DNA of 64,000 nt from Clostridia bacterium (GCA_017625095.1 JAGALQ010000017.1:1-64000), one strand, 5' to 3'; positions 1-8,182 are shown, counted from the first letter of the stretch. Translations and numbers: made by a program. The notes: generated by a model from the sequence alone, not told the origin.

Positions 1-22
1 GACAATCAGTGCTTAAACTTTA

Positions 23-107
23 AGCCGTTACATAGTTTCAGTGCAAACTGTGCGAGAGGATGAAATGTCTTCCCGCTATTTGTGCTGTCTATGTGACGGC
101 TTTTTTG
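23..107 (+). terminator. Long imperfect hairpin with T-tract (terminator or structured leader)
   Basis: A 13-base arm at 23-35 pairs with 89-101, with one G-U wobble. Inner helices can also form (roughly 40-47 with 80-87, and around 53-61 with 69-77). A run of T follows at 101-107. This is the architecture of an intrinsic terminator closing a multi-stem RNA. It could end a gene to the left of the window or be a cis-regulatory RNA ahead of the relaxase. I do not recognise a named riboswitch class. Confidence 0.45.
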
Positions 108-260
108 TTTTCTGAAAAGTATTTCTGAAAATCAGGAACAATTTTATGTGGCTTATTCCCATTACTTTTAGAGGCAGTTTCTTTATATAATAACTGCCCC
201 CACAAAAGCATCTTTGTATAAAGGATACTACAGTCACCCTTACATAGCGAAGCTCTTCTG

Positions 261-315
261 CGGTATATGCCGCAACTAAAGTTTGTCGCTCTCTTGATAA
301 GCGAGAAATTTTAGT
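261..315 (+). repeat. Inverted repeats upstream of the relaxase
   Basis: Two inverted repeats lie close together: a near-palindrome around 259-274 (TGCGG...CCGCA), and 16-base arms at 275-290 and 300-315 that match at 14 of 16 positions. They sit about 50-100 bp upstream of the predicted nick site. Such folding DNA is usual around transfer origins, where it can bind the relaxase or accessory proteins. The role is inferred. Confidence 0.5.
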
Positions 316-361
316 TTATGAGCCTCGCAGAGCCCACTGACATCTTTGCACGGTGATGGCG

Positions 362-392
362 TGAAAGTGTCATAGTGGGTTACGCACTTTCA
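362..392 (+). other. Predicted oriT of MobV type
   Basis: A perfect 8-bp inverted repeat (TGAAAGTG at 362-369, CACTTTCA at 385-392) brackets TAGTGGGTTA at 373-382. MobV/MobM relaxases nick inside a TAGTGTG/TTA core next to an AAAGT...ACTTT inverted repeat. By analogy the nick here would fall between 379 and 380. The site lies about 50 bp before a MobV-family relaxase gene on the same strand, the usual position for this family. The nick position is an inference from family knowledge. Confidence 0.7.
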
Positions 393-444
393 ACGAAAGT
401 CAGCGGAACAAATAAGGCAGTAATGCAGAAAGGAGGTAAAACCT

Positions 445-1644
445 ATGTCAAAGAAAAACTACAGTGTAGCAAGAGTTGTCACTCATACACAAAGCACAAT
501 CGGTAAATGTGAAAGGCACAATGAAAGAAAGAATGAAAGCTATGCCAATATGAATGTTGATGTTGAGCGTTGCAATATGAATGTTCATTTCAAGAGCTGC
601 GGTGAACTGACCTACAACGAACAACTGAATAAGCTAATAGCCGAAAAGAAAGTCTGTATGCGAGGTCTGAAAGCGGATGCGAAGGTCTTTGATGAAGTCA
701 TATTCGATGTAAACACAGACTACTTTGAAACACACGGCAGTTATGAGTATGCCAAGGATTTCTACGAAGAAGCATACAGATTTGCAGTAAATCTCTATGG
801 TGAACAGAATATCATCTCTGCCGTAATGCACGCTGATGAACTGAATGTAGCCCTCACAGAACAGTACGGAAAATCGGTGTATCACTATCATATGCACCTT
901 GTTGCCCTGCCTGTTGTTGAAAAGCAAATACTGTGGACAAAACGGTGCAAGGATAAATCACTTGTAGGTACTGTGAAAGAAACCGTCAATCAGATAAGCC
1001 ATTCAAAGAAATGGAAGTCACCTCAGGCTGTTGATGAAAACGGCAATGTTGTATTCAATGAAAAAGGTAAGCCTGTGCTGATTCCCTCTTACAGTATTCT
1101 GCAGGATGAGTTCTTCAATCATATGCAAAAAGCCGGTTTCAATGATTTTATCCGTGGTGAAAAAGGCAGTACGACTGAACATCTGTCTTGTCTGCAGTAT
1201 GAGATTCAGCAGGATAAGAAACGCCTTGAAGAAATCAAAGAACGGTTACAGACAGAAGAAATCAGATATGATGAAATTCAGACCGTGCATAAAACCTTCC
1301 ACGAGATTGACGGTATGGGTAAGAAAACGCTTACGGGTAAAATCACAATTTCAAGTGAGGATTTCAATGAACTGAGCAATATGGCAAAGCAATCTGTTGC
1401 AGCAAGGAGCAAAATTTATGACCTTGAGGGTGAAAATGAAAGACTCCGAAAAAGGAATTGGGAGTTGCAAAGCAGTATAAACAGACTGAGTAAAAAGCTT
1501 CATGAGCTTGAACAAGTCTGTGCACCGTATCTTGAGGCATTGAGGTTGATGCCTGAAAAAGTAAAAGCATTTATCTCGGATGTGCTGAAAACTGTCCGAA
1601 AAGATAAAACCAACAAAAATATAGAAATAAAAAAAGAGAGGTAA
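445..1644 (+). CDS. MobV/Pre-family relaxase (plasmid recombination enzyme)
   Basis: This 399-residue protein should nick the oriT just upstream and pilot single-stranded DNA during conjugative mobilization. The N-terminus (MSKKNYSVARVVTH) and the HADE...HYHMH metal-binding region near residues 130-155 identify the MobV/Pre family. In the canonical family the motif is HxDExxPHxH; here about a dozen residues separate the acidic pair from the His cluster, marking a divergent subfamily. The C-terminal half (about 240-385) is charged and coiled-coil-like. The start has an AGGAGG site (431-436) nearby. The gene is followed after 4 bp by the ParB-like gene, so the two are probably cotranscribed. 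It corresponds in position and type to TnpZ of Tn4451. Confidence 0.85.
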   Translation: MSKKNYSVARVVTHTQSTIGKCERHNERKNESYANMNVDVERCNMNVHFKSCGELTYNEQLNKLIAEKKVCMRGLKADAKVFDEVIFDVNTDYFETHGSYEYAKDFYEEAYRFAVNLYGEQNIISAVMHADELNVALTEQYGKSVYHYHMHLVALPVVEKQILWTKRCKDKSLVGTVKETVNQISHSKKWKSPQAVDENGNVVFNEKGKPVLIPSYSILQDEFFNHMQKAGFNDFIRGEKGSTTEHLSCLQYEIQQDKKRLEEIKERLQTEEIRYDEIQTVHKTFHEIDGMGKKTLTGKITISSEDFNELSNMAKQSVAARSKIYDLEGENERLRKRNWELQSSINRLSKKLHELEQVCAPYLEALRLMPEKVKAFISDVLKTVRKDKTNKNIEIKKER

Positions 1645-1648
1645 TTAA

Positions 1649-2590
1649 ATGAATAAAGAAGATAATTTTATTAACACCCTGTTTGATAAAACAGAAGAAA
1701 GCAAAGAAACAGAGGCGGTAAAGCCTCAAACAACAGAAATAGTAAGAATGTCAACCCAAAGCATTGTACCGAATTTCAAGAATCCGTACAAGTGTCGTGA
1801 AGAAGATATGAAGCCGTTGGAGGACAGTATCCGTGAGAACGGTATTATACAGCCTCTTATGGTACGAAAGGATGATAATGCAGATGTATTTGAAATCGTA
1901 TCAGGACACAGAAGATACCTTGCAGCAACAAGGCTTGAAATGACAGAGGTTCCTGTTGTCGTCTTGGACATAAGCAAAGAAGAAGCAGACATCATTCTCG
2001 TTGACAGTAATCTGCACCGAGAGCATATTCTGCCAAGCGAGAAAGCCTTTGCTTACAAGATGAAAATGGATGCTCTGAAGAAGCAAGGTAAACGCACGGA
2101 TTTAACTTCGGACCCGGTGGGTCCAAAGTTGAGTTCTGCTGAAAAAATCTCAAAGGATAGCGAAGACAGTGCAACCCAAATCAAAAGGTATATCCGTTTG
2201 ACTAATCTTGAAAAATCAATTCTTAACCTTGTGGATGAAGGCAGAATCGCAATGCGACCTGCAGTTGAGCTTTCATATCTTACTCCTGAGGAGCAAAAGA
2301 TGATTTTTGAAACTTATGAGAGTGATGAGGTAACTCCCTCACTTGCACAGGCACAGAAAATGCGAAAGCTCTCGGAACAGAATCAGCTTAATGCTGATAC
2401 GGTTTTAGCAATTTTAACTGCACCTAAACCTAATCAGGCAGAGGCTATAAAAATACCTGAAGAACGTATCAATAAGTTCTTCGGTAAAAATTATACCAAG
2501 CAACAGAAAGAAGAGCATATCTTAAAAGCCTTGGAATATTATCACAAATATCTTCAGCGACAGAGAAATAAGGATAGGGATGCGAGGTGA
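1649..2590 (+). CDS. ParB/Spo0J-like partition protein of the mobile element
   Basis: The 313-residue protein has a ParB N-terminal domain at about 35-130, with PLEDSIRENGIIQPLMVR and SGHRRYLAA, the latter the nucleotide-binding motif of ParB CTPases in a GHRR variant. A middle DNA-binding helical region follows (about 130-240). On chromosomes ParB loads at parS and partners with ParA. No parA is seen here, so the protein may instead regulate the element or help maintain its circular form. It starts 4 bp after the relaxase gene with AGAGAGG upstream, and its end overlaps the TnpW-like gene. The family is secure; the role is inferred. Confidence 0.8.
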   Translation: MNKEDNFINTLFDKTEESKETEAVKPQTTEIVRMSTQSIVPNFKNPYKCREEDMKPLEDSIRENGIIQPLMVRKDDNADVFEIVSGHRRYLAATRLEMTEVPVVVLDISKEEADIILVDSNLHREHILPSEKAFAYKMKMDALKKQGKRTDLTSDPVGPKLSSAEKISKDSEDSATQIKRYIRLTNLEKSILNLVDEGRIAMRPAVELSYLTPEEQKMIFETYESDEVTPSLAQAQKMRKLSEQNQLNADTVLAILTAPKPNQAEAIKIPEERINKFFGKNYTKQQKEEHILKALEYYHKYLQRQRNKDRDAR

Positions 2591-2868
2591 GAAAATTGAA
2601 AGAGATATTTCCCGATAACAAAACCATATTTGTTGTACCGCCTGAGCCGATTGATGAAAACGAGCTTTCAAGCATTTCAGATATTATGGCATCCCGCAGT
2701 GATGAAGCTGTTGTTGATCGTAGCAAAATACGCCGTTTCGGTGAAGAAACCTTCCAAATGAAGATCGGCGGTACAACCTATGAGGTTTCTACGCACTTTA
2801 ATCCCAAAGGCAGACAGTGTATCTTTGAACAGTTCAAGGAACTGATTTTATCAGAAAAATTATTGTAA
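2587..2868 (+). CDS. TnpW-family transposon-encoded protein
   Basis: This protein of about 93 residues ends in a compact domain (KIGGTTYEVSTHFNP, then GRQCIFEQFKELI) that I recognise as the TnpW family carried by Tn4451-type elements. Its biochemical function is not established. The reading frame opens with GTG overlapping the ParB stop codon; a TTG three codons later (2596) sits better behind GAGGTG and is an alternative start. The gene lies between the partition and recombinase genes, as in related elements. Translation is probably coupled to the upstream gene. Confidence 0.65.
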   Translation: MRKLKEIFPDNKTIFVVPPEPIDENELSSISDIMASRSDEAVVDRSKIRRFGEETFQMKIGGTTYEVSTHFNPKGRQCIFEQFKELILSEKLL

Positions 2869-2887
2869 TATCACACATTTGAAAAAA

Positions 2888-2936
2888 GACAATCGGACAT
2901 TGTAAAATGTGAATATCCTTGCGATGTCCGGTTGTC
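2888..2936 (+). repeat. Inverted repeat before the recombinase gene
   Basis: Thirteen-base arms at 2888-2900 and 2924-2936 match with one mismatch (GACAATCGGACAT and its partner). The hairpin ends 18 bp before the recombinase start codon. No T-tract follows, so it is unlikely to be a terminator. It could be a binding site for the recombinase or a regulator, or an RNA structure limiting recombinase translation. Confidence 0.5.
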
Positions 2937-2953
2937 GGAAAGGAGAATATTTA

Positions 2954-4690
2954 ATGACAACTGCAACAAATATTTTAGGACAAACAATAAATGATGAATT
3001 AATTACGGCTCTCTACTGCCGTCTTTCAGTTGAAGATATAAAGGATGACAAATCCAAAAAGAAGAACGGCAGAGAAGATGAGTCAAACAGTATATCCAAT
3101 CAGAAACAGATTTTACTTGATTACTGTAAAAAACACGGATACAAAAATACAATGTTTTTCATTGATGACGGTATTTCGGGTACAAGTTTTGACAGAAGCG
3201 GATTTAACCAAATGCAACAAATGGTCGAAGAAGGTAAGATTTGCAGAATCATAGTAAAAGACCTGTCACGTTTTGGTCGTGAGCAGGTCGAAGCTGGCAG
3301 ATTAACACAAATTGTATATCCGTCGCTTGGTGTAACATTCATTTCCATTCAGGAAAATGTAAACAGTTCCACAGGTGACGGTATGGAGATGCTACCGTTC
3401 TATAACATCTTTAATGAATGGTATGCCGCACAAACCTCTAAGAAAATCCGTGCTGTATGGCAGTCAAAGGCTAACAACGGTAAACGAGTATCTTCTACTG
3501 TACCTTTTGGTTATGTAAAAGACGTAACCGATAAAGAGAAATGGCTTATTGATGAACCTGCGGCAGAGGTTGTACGAAAAATATATGATTTGTGTCTTGC
3601 AGGTCGAGGTCCTTTGCAAATTGCTCGCATATTGGAAGCTGAAAAAATATTACTTCCGTCAGCGTATTATGAATCTGTCGGCAGAAAACATTCAAATCCT
3701 GTTCCTGCTAATCCTTACAGATGGGACCAAAAGACAGTTGTTCACATTCTTGAGAACAGACAGTACACAGGTTGTGCTGTAAACTTTAAATCAACTACTG
3801 TCAGTTACAAGGTTCATAAGGTAATTCATAATCCCAAAGAAGATTATCAGATAATCCCTGATATGCAAGAACCTATTATCAGTGAAGAAAAGTGGTTAAG
3901 AGTTCAGGAGCTCCGTGAAAACCGTCGCAGACCTACTGCCACAGGTAGAACAAGTTTATTCTCGGGCTTGGTTTATTGCTATGATTGCGGTGCGAAATTA
4001 CACTTCTGTGCAGCTAAAAGTCTGAGTAAGAATCAGGAGTTTTTCAGGTGTGCAAACTACAAGGACGGCAGAGGCGGTACTTGCAAAATTCATTATATCC
4101 GTAATGTTGTGCTTGAGAAAATTGTACTTGAAGCTATACGAAATTTAGCAGAATTCATTCGCTACAATGAAAAGGTCTTTTTGTATATGATTGCAAAGCA
4201 GAATGATGCAATGAGAAAAGCAGAATACGAGAAGCTGAAAAAGACAGTTGCTGACGGTGAAATCCGTATGAAAGAGTTAGACCGCCTTATTGAAAAGGTT
4301 TACGAAGACAATGCTCTTGGCAGGATAGATGATGACAGATACAGAAAGCTGATGTCAAAATATGAACGAGAGCAAAAAGAGCTTACCGTAACTGTTTCGG
4401 AGGGTCAGGAAACATTGAAATCTGCTGAGCAGAAATCTGTTGACTTAAGGTTGCTTCTTCGTACTTTCAGAGAAATGACGGATATACAGGAGCTTACACC
4501 GACACTTGTCAATTCACTTATTGAGCGTATTGAGGTTCATAACAATGATAAATCAAGCGGTCACTGTTTTGTGAAAGTAGATATTTATTTCACAGGTGTC
4601 GGAATGATTTGTATTCCGACAGAGGAAGAAGTTATTGCTATGATGGAAGAAGCAAGAAGAAATCCTCAAGAATACCGCATTGTAGCTTAA
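2954..4690 (+). CDS. Large serine recombinase (TnpX-like integrase)
   Basis: This 578-residue protein should excise and integrate the element by serine-mediated strand exchange. The N-terminal resolvase domain has the catalytic Ser in YCRLS (about residue 25) and DDGISGTSFDR. A recombinase domain spans about 190-320, then a zinc ribbon (CYDCGAK...C...C, about 340-385), a long charged coiled coil (about 400-490) and a C-terminal domain of the DUF4368 type. I chose the ATG at 2954 because AAAGGAG lies 7-8 bp upstream; an in-frame ATG at 2909 lacks a good site. Such genes normally sit next to one end of their element, which places the right end soon after 4690. Confidence 0.9.
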   Translation: MTTATNILGQTINDELITALYCRLSVEDIKDDKSKKKNGREDESNSISNQKQILLDYCKKHGYKNTMFFIDDGISGTSFDRSGFNQMQQMVEEGKICRIIVKDLSRFGREQVEAGRLTQIVYPSLGVTFISIQENVNSSTGDGMEMLPFYNIFNEWYAAQTSKKIRAVWQSKANNGKRVSSTVPFGYVKDVTDKEKWLIDEPAAEVVRKIYDLCLAGRGPLQIARILEAEKILLPSAYYESVGRKHSNPVPANPYRWDQKTVVHILENRQYTGCAVNFKSTTVSYKVHKVIHNPKEDYQIIPDMQEPIISEEKWLRVQELRENRRRPTATGRTSLFSGLVYCYDCGAKLHFCAAKSLSKNQEFFRCANYKDGRGGTCKIHYIRNVVLEKIVLEAIRNLAEFIRYNEKVFLYMIAKQNDAMRKAEYEKLKKTVADGEIRMKELDRLIEKVYEDNALGRIDDDRYRKLMSKYEREQKELTVTVSEGQETLKSAEQKSVDLRLLLRTFREMTDIQELTPTLVNSLIERIEVHNNDKSSGHCFVKVDIYFTGVGMICIPTEEEVIAMMEEARRNPQEYRIVA

Positions 4691-4693
4691 CAA

Positions 4694-4739
4694 AGAGAAA
4701 AACGGTGCAACCCCTAAACGGGGTTACACCGTATCTCTC
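4694..4739 (-). terminator. Terminator for the paaK-ACT transcript
   Basis: A strong hairpin (ACGGTG/CACCGT continuing into AACCCC/GGGGTT) lies at 4702-4732. Read on the minus strand it is followed by TTTTTCTC, as expected of an intrinsic terminator for the minus-strand genes that end at 4789. On the plus strand there is no T-run, so it is a poor terminator for the recombinase gene. The element boundary must fall near here. Confidence 0.6.
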
Positions 4740-4788
4740 AAAAAAAACATCCTTATGGGGCGTGCCCTTTTGCTCTCTGCTTTTTATT

Positions 4789-5220
4789 TTAAAGTTTACA
4801 AATGTCTGCCTGTGTAATCATATGGTAGCCTGCAGCTTCAAGAGCCTGCTCAGCCACTTCATTGTTTTCCACTCTGATAACAACGTAAGCATGCTTTTCA
4901 GTACGAGCCATAAACGCATAAAGGTAATCCATATTTATTTTCTTCTCATCGAGCACTGCAAGTGCAGCGGAAAGCTTACCGGGAGCATCGCCGATTTTTA
5001 CGCCGACAACCTCATTGACCTTGGTAATATATCCTGCATTATCAAGAACTTTTTTTGCTGCTTCATCATCATTGACGATAAGACGGAGCATACCGAAATC
5101 CTGAGTTTCTGCAACAGAAAGAGCTCTGATATTGATGCCGTTCTGAGAAAGTGTCTCGGTTATGTTAACCAACTCACCCTGCTTATTTTCAACAAATACA
5201 GTTAACTGCTTGATAGCCAT
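4789..5220 (-). CDS. Tandem ACT-domain protein
   Basis: The protein is 143 residues and made of two ACT domains (about 3-70 and 72-140), with little else. ACT domains bind amino acids; stand-alone double-ACT proteins are often found beside phenylacetate-CoA ligase and indolepyruvate:ferredoxin oxidoreductase genes, so it may sense an aromatic amino acid. I chose the ATG at 5220, which is 8 bp from AGGAGG; a TTG two codons earlier is too close. It follows the ligase gene after 23 bp and is presumably cotranscribed under the same T-box. The ligand is inferred. Confidence 0.8.
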   Translation of the reverse strand: MAIKQLTVFVENKQGELVNITETLSQNGINIRALSVAETQDFGMLRLIVNDDEAAKKVLDNAGYITKVNEVVGVKIGDAPGKLSAALAVLDEKKINMDYLYAFMARTEKHAYVVIRVENNEVAEQALEAAGYHMITQADICKL

Positions 5221-5243
5221 ATTCAATACCTCCTATGTTTAAA

Positions 5244-6551
5244 TCAGACCAATTTTCTCTTATCAATAACACGTACAGCCTTACCTTCGCTTCTTGCAAT
5301 TGCTTTAGGCGGCACAAGATGAACTGTGGGGTTGATGCCGAGCATAGTCTTCATAGCGTTGGCAAGTGACTTTTCCATTGAAAGCACTTCGCTGACCTTA
5401 TCGGTGAACTTTTCAACCGTCATTTCAACGTTAACCTCAAAGGTATCTGTGTTGTTCTTTCTGTCGACAACTATCTGGTAGTTGGGCTCATAGCCTTCAT
5501 TAAGAAGGACTGTTTCAATCTGGCTCGGGAATACGTTAACACCGCGGATAATAAGCATATCATCGGTTCTGCCCATGGGTTTAGCCATTTTGACAAGTGT
5601 ACGGCCGCAGGAGCATTTCTTGCGTGAAAGAACGCAGATATCGCGTGTACGATAACGCAGGAGCGGGAAAGCCTCTTTATCAAGAGCGGTGAAAACGAGC
5701 TCACCCTTACTGCCCTCGGGAAGAACCTCGCCCGTATCGGGGTCAATAATCTCCGCATAGAAGTGGTCCTCATTTATATGCATACCGGTCTGCTCACTGC
5801 ACTCGAATGCAACGCCGGGACCTGATGTTTCGGTAAGACCGTAAATATCATAAGCCTTTATGCCAAGTGTTGCCTCAATGCCCTTACGCATTTCCTCAGT
5901 CCAGGGTTCAGCGCCGAAGATACCTGCTCTGAGCGGAATATCCTCAGGCTTATAGCCCTGCTCCTTGAGTGTTTCGCCGATATATGCAGCATAAGACGGA
6001 GTACAGCAGAGTATGCTTGCGTTAAGATCCATCATAAACTGAATCTGTCTTTCTGTATTACCGGAGGACATTGGGAGCGTAAGACAGCCTACCTTGTGAC
6101 TGCCGCCGTTAAGGCCGGGGCCGCCTGTAAAAAGGCCGTAACCGTAAGCGACCTGGCAAACGTCTTTGTTGCTGCCGCCTGTTGCTACAATTGCACGGGC
6201 ACAGCAATCCTCCCAAAGGTCAACATCATGCTGTGTGTAGAAAGCAACTACACGGCGTCCTGTTGTGCCTGATGTGGACTGGATACGTACACAGTCCTCA
6301 AGAGGCTTAGCAAGAAGTCCGTAAGGATAAGCATCGCGAAGATCAGCCTTTGTGAGGAAAGGCAGCTTATGCAGATCCTCAATGCCGTTGATATCTTCAG
6401 GCTTTACACCCTTTTTGTCCATAAGATCTCTGTAGTAAGGTACGTTTTCGTAAACGTGCTTTACCTGCTTGACCAGCTTTTCGGACTGAAGCTTTTTCAT
6501 TTCTTCAGCCGACATTGTTTCAATTTCTCTCTGGTAGTAGTTTTGTTCCAT
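5244..6551 (-). CDS. paaK: Phenylacetate-CoA ligase
   Basis: This 435-residue enzyme is an AMP-forming acyl-CoA ligase that activates an aryl acetate such as phenylacetate to its CoA thioester. It carries the STSGTTGRRVV phosphate-binding motif (about 90-100), YGLTETSGPG (about 235) and the hinge region RTDDMLIIRGVNVFPSQIE near 330. The length fits PaaK. In anaerobes these enzymes accompany oxidative decarboxylation of aromatic keto acids, matching the Phe-type T-box in front. The ATG at 6551 is preferred over GTG at 6560 because AAAGGG lies about 9 bp upstream of it. Confidence 0.85.
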   Translation of the reverse strand: MEQNYYQREIETMSAEEMKKLQSEKLVKQVKHVYENVPYYRDLMDKKGVKPEDINGIEDLHKLPFLTKADLRDAYPYGLLAKPLEDCVRIQSTSGTTGRRVVAFYTQHDVDLWEDCCARAIVATGGSNKDVCQVAYGYGLFTGGPGLNGGSHKVGCLTLPMSSGNTERQIQFMMDLNASILCCTPSYAAYIGETLKEQGYKPEDIPLRAGIFGAEPWTEEMRKGIEATLGIKAYDIYGLTETSGPGVAFECSEQTGMHINEDHFYAEIIDPDTGEVLPEGSKGELVFTALDKEAFPLLRYRTRDICVLSRKKCSCGRTLVKMAKPMGRTDDMLIIRGVNVFPSQIETVLLNEGYEPNYQIVVDRKNNTDTFEVNVEMTVEKFTDKVSEVLSMEKSLANAMKTMLGINPTVHLVPPKAIARSEGKAVRVIDKRKLV

Positions 6552-6593
6552 TTCGGACACCCTTTCTTAAAGTAGTTTCGGAGTGAAAAGGAT

Positions 6594-6908
6594 AAAAAAA
6601 CGTCCTCCGCATTCCGATTAAGAATACAGAGGACGAGAAATTTGATATCCCGTGGTACCACCTCAGTTCGCCATCGCCTCGCGGCAACAGCCTTGTCGGG
6701 TACTAATATACCCTAGTTCTGTGACGGGAACTCCCGTTGCATCCTACTGAAGACTGATCTTGTTCAGTGCACTGCTAACAGAATGAATTCGTGAAGGACG
6801 CCCTCTTTGCCTCGCACCGACCGGCAACTCTCTCCAGATTCTTTCCAACCTACTGGTTTCTGCTCAACGCATTTAGTACAAACAGCTACCTATCGGTTCA
6901 CTGTTTGT
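6594..6908 (-). promoter_or_regulatory. T-box leader, Phe-type specifier predicted
   Basis: Reading the minus strand from a start near 6908, the leader has an AGAGAG internal motif and then GAA-TTC-ATT at about 6783-6792. TTC in this position would be a Phe specifier codon. The antiterminator T-box sequence TGGTACCACGGG lies at 6649-6660. A terminator hairpin (6601-6635, CGTCCTC...GAGGACG) followed by seven T (6594-6600) ends it. Uncharged tRNA-Phe would favour antitermination and expression of paaK and the ACT gene. The T-box call is firm; the specifier assignment is by eye. Confidence 0.88.
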
Positions 6909-6914
6909 GTTTGA

Positions 6915-6943
6915 ATTATATTCCTACTTTTTTCAATTGTCAA
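6915..6943 (-). promoter_or_regulatory. Sigma-A promoter of the T-box/paaK unit
   Basis: On the minus strand TTGACA (6938-6943) and TATAAT (6915-6920) are both perfect consensus with a 17-bp spacer. It lies immediately upstream of the T-box leader. Confidence 0.85.
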
Positions 6944-6996
6944 TACTTTTTTCAATTTTTTTCAAAACCGAACACTGATGTGCCACTAAAAGCCAA

Positions 6997-7650
6997 TCAT
7001 ATAACAAACATATATATAACAAAAAAATGTACTGCGCTTGCAAGAACGGTAAAGATGTGGAACACAATATGCATTGCAGGGTGTTTTCTGCCAATAAGAC
7101 AAAATAAAGCGCCTGTCAAGTAGAGAACATTGCCGAAAACAATTCCTCCGAAAGCTTTGCCGTTAATCTGTCCGAGCAGCGGAATCGCAAAACACATCAT
7201 CAAAAAAGACGATATTATATAAACCGCAACGGTTATCTTTCTCGTTTTTTCAAAGAAAAACAGCTTTGCAAATAAGCCGAAAAGCGTGCTGAACCAACCG
7301 AGAGCAAGCACCGCAAGAGCCTGAGGAATGCTTATTTCATAAAGAGTCATCAACGCACAGGGTGTTGCCGTGCCTGCAATAAGTATCGGCACGGTTGAAT
7401 GGTCGATAAGGCGTGCAATCTCTTTTTTTCTTTTATCGGTCAGACCGTGGTAAACAGCCGAAACCGTATACACAGCAATCAGCGACAGACCGAAAACGAC
7501 CGCCGAAATCATTGAGCGTAAGCCTTCAGCCTTAAGCACCAGCATAACCAGCGCAGGCACGGAAAGCACCGAACCGACAGCGTGAGTTATGCAGTTACCT
7601 CTGTCCACATTTTTTGAATATTCAATTAAACCTATATCTTTATTAACCAT
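6997..7650 (-). CDS. Hemolysin III / PAQR-family membrane protein
   Basis: The 217-residue protein has about seven membrane segments and the conserved His-containing motifs of the family: ITHAVGS near the N-terminus, AVYHGL, DHSTVPILIAGT, and HPAMHIVFHIFTV...HFF at the C-terminus. Those His/Asp residues bind zinc in PAQR proteins. Function in bacteria is not settled despite the name. The ATG at 7650 is 8 bp from GGAAAG; the TTG two codons upstream is too close. It lies downstream of the rplJL terminator, so it is likely separately expressed. Confidence 0.85.
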   Translation of the reverse strand: MVNKDIGLIEYSKNVDRGNCITHAVGSVLSVPALVMLVLKAEGLRSMISAVVFGLSLIAVYTVSAVYHGLTDKRKKEIARLIDHSTVPILIAGTATPCALMTLYEISIPQALAVLALGWFSTLFGLFAKLFFFEKTRKITVAVYIISSFLMMCFAIPLLGQINGKAFGGIVFGNVLYLTGALFCLIGRKHPAMHIVFHIFTVLASAVHFFVIYMFVI

Positions 7651-7703
7651 AATCAAATCTTTCCAAAAAACTAATATGCATCAGGAATACAACTTTTTAA
7701 CAT

Positions 7704-7741
7704 AAAGAAAAAGAGCGGAGCCCGTAACGAGTCCGCTCTTT
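7704..7741 (-). terminator. Terminator after rplL
   Basis: On the minus strand AAGAGCGGA (arms 7711-7719 and 7732-7740) forms a perfect 9-bp stem followed by TTTCTTT. It ends the rplJ-rplL transcript and shows that no rpoB is cotranscribed immediately downstream. Confidence 0.85.
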
Positions 7742-7759
7742 AAATCGATTGAAATTAAC

Positions 7760-8131
7760 TTACTTAAGCTCAACCTTTGCGCCAACTTCTTCGAGCTTAG
7801 CCTTGATAGCCTCAGCATCTTCCTTGGAAGCGCCTTCCTTAACAGCCTTGGGAGCACCGTCAACAAGAGCCTTAGCCTCTGCAAGACCGAGACCTGTGAT
7901 GTCCTTAACAGCCTTAACAACCTTGATCTTCTCAGCGCCAACCTCAGCGAGGATAACGTCGAACTCTGTCTTCTCTTCTGCTGCTGCAGCTGCCTCTGCG
8001 GGAGCTGCTACTGCAACTGCTGCTGCAGCTGATACGCCGAACTCTTCCTCAACAGCGTGAACAAGCTCTGAAAGCTCGAGAACTGTGAGGCCCTTAAGTG
8101 TTTCAATGATAGAAGTAATCTTCTCTGACAT
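7760..8131 (-). CDS. rplL: 50S ribosomal protein L7/L12
   Basis: The 123-residue stalk protein has the N-terminal dimerization helices (about 1-30), an Ala-rich flexible hinge (about 33-53) and the C-terminal factor-binding domain with [20 protein letters not shown]. It recruits translation GTPases to the ribosome as multimers on L10. The ATG at 8131 follows GGAGG by 8 bp; upstream in-frame codons lack a site. It lies 51 bp downstream of rplJ in the same transcript. Confidence 0.97.
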   Translation of the reverse strand: MSEKITSIIETLKGLTVLELSELVHAVEEEFGVSAAAAVAVAAPAEAAAAAEEKTEFDVILAEVGAEKIKVVKAVKDITGLGLAEAKALVDGAPKAVKEGASKEDAEAIKAKLEEVGAKVELK

Positions 8132-8182
8132 GGTAATAACCTCCATTAACAATAAATAGTTTTTGTAAATTTTTTAAATTGA

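Noticed and set aside
1..444. A protein-coding gene before the relaxase
   Set aside because: No frame with a start, ribosome-binding site and reasonable length is present. The region is explained by a terminator-like hairpin, inverted repeats and the oriT.
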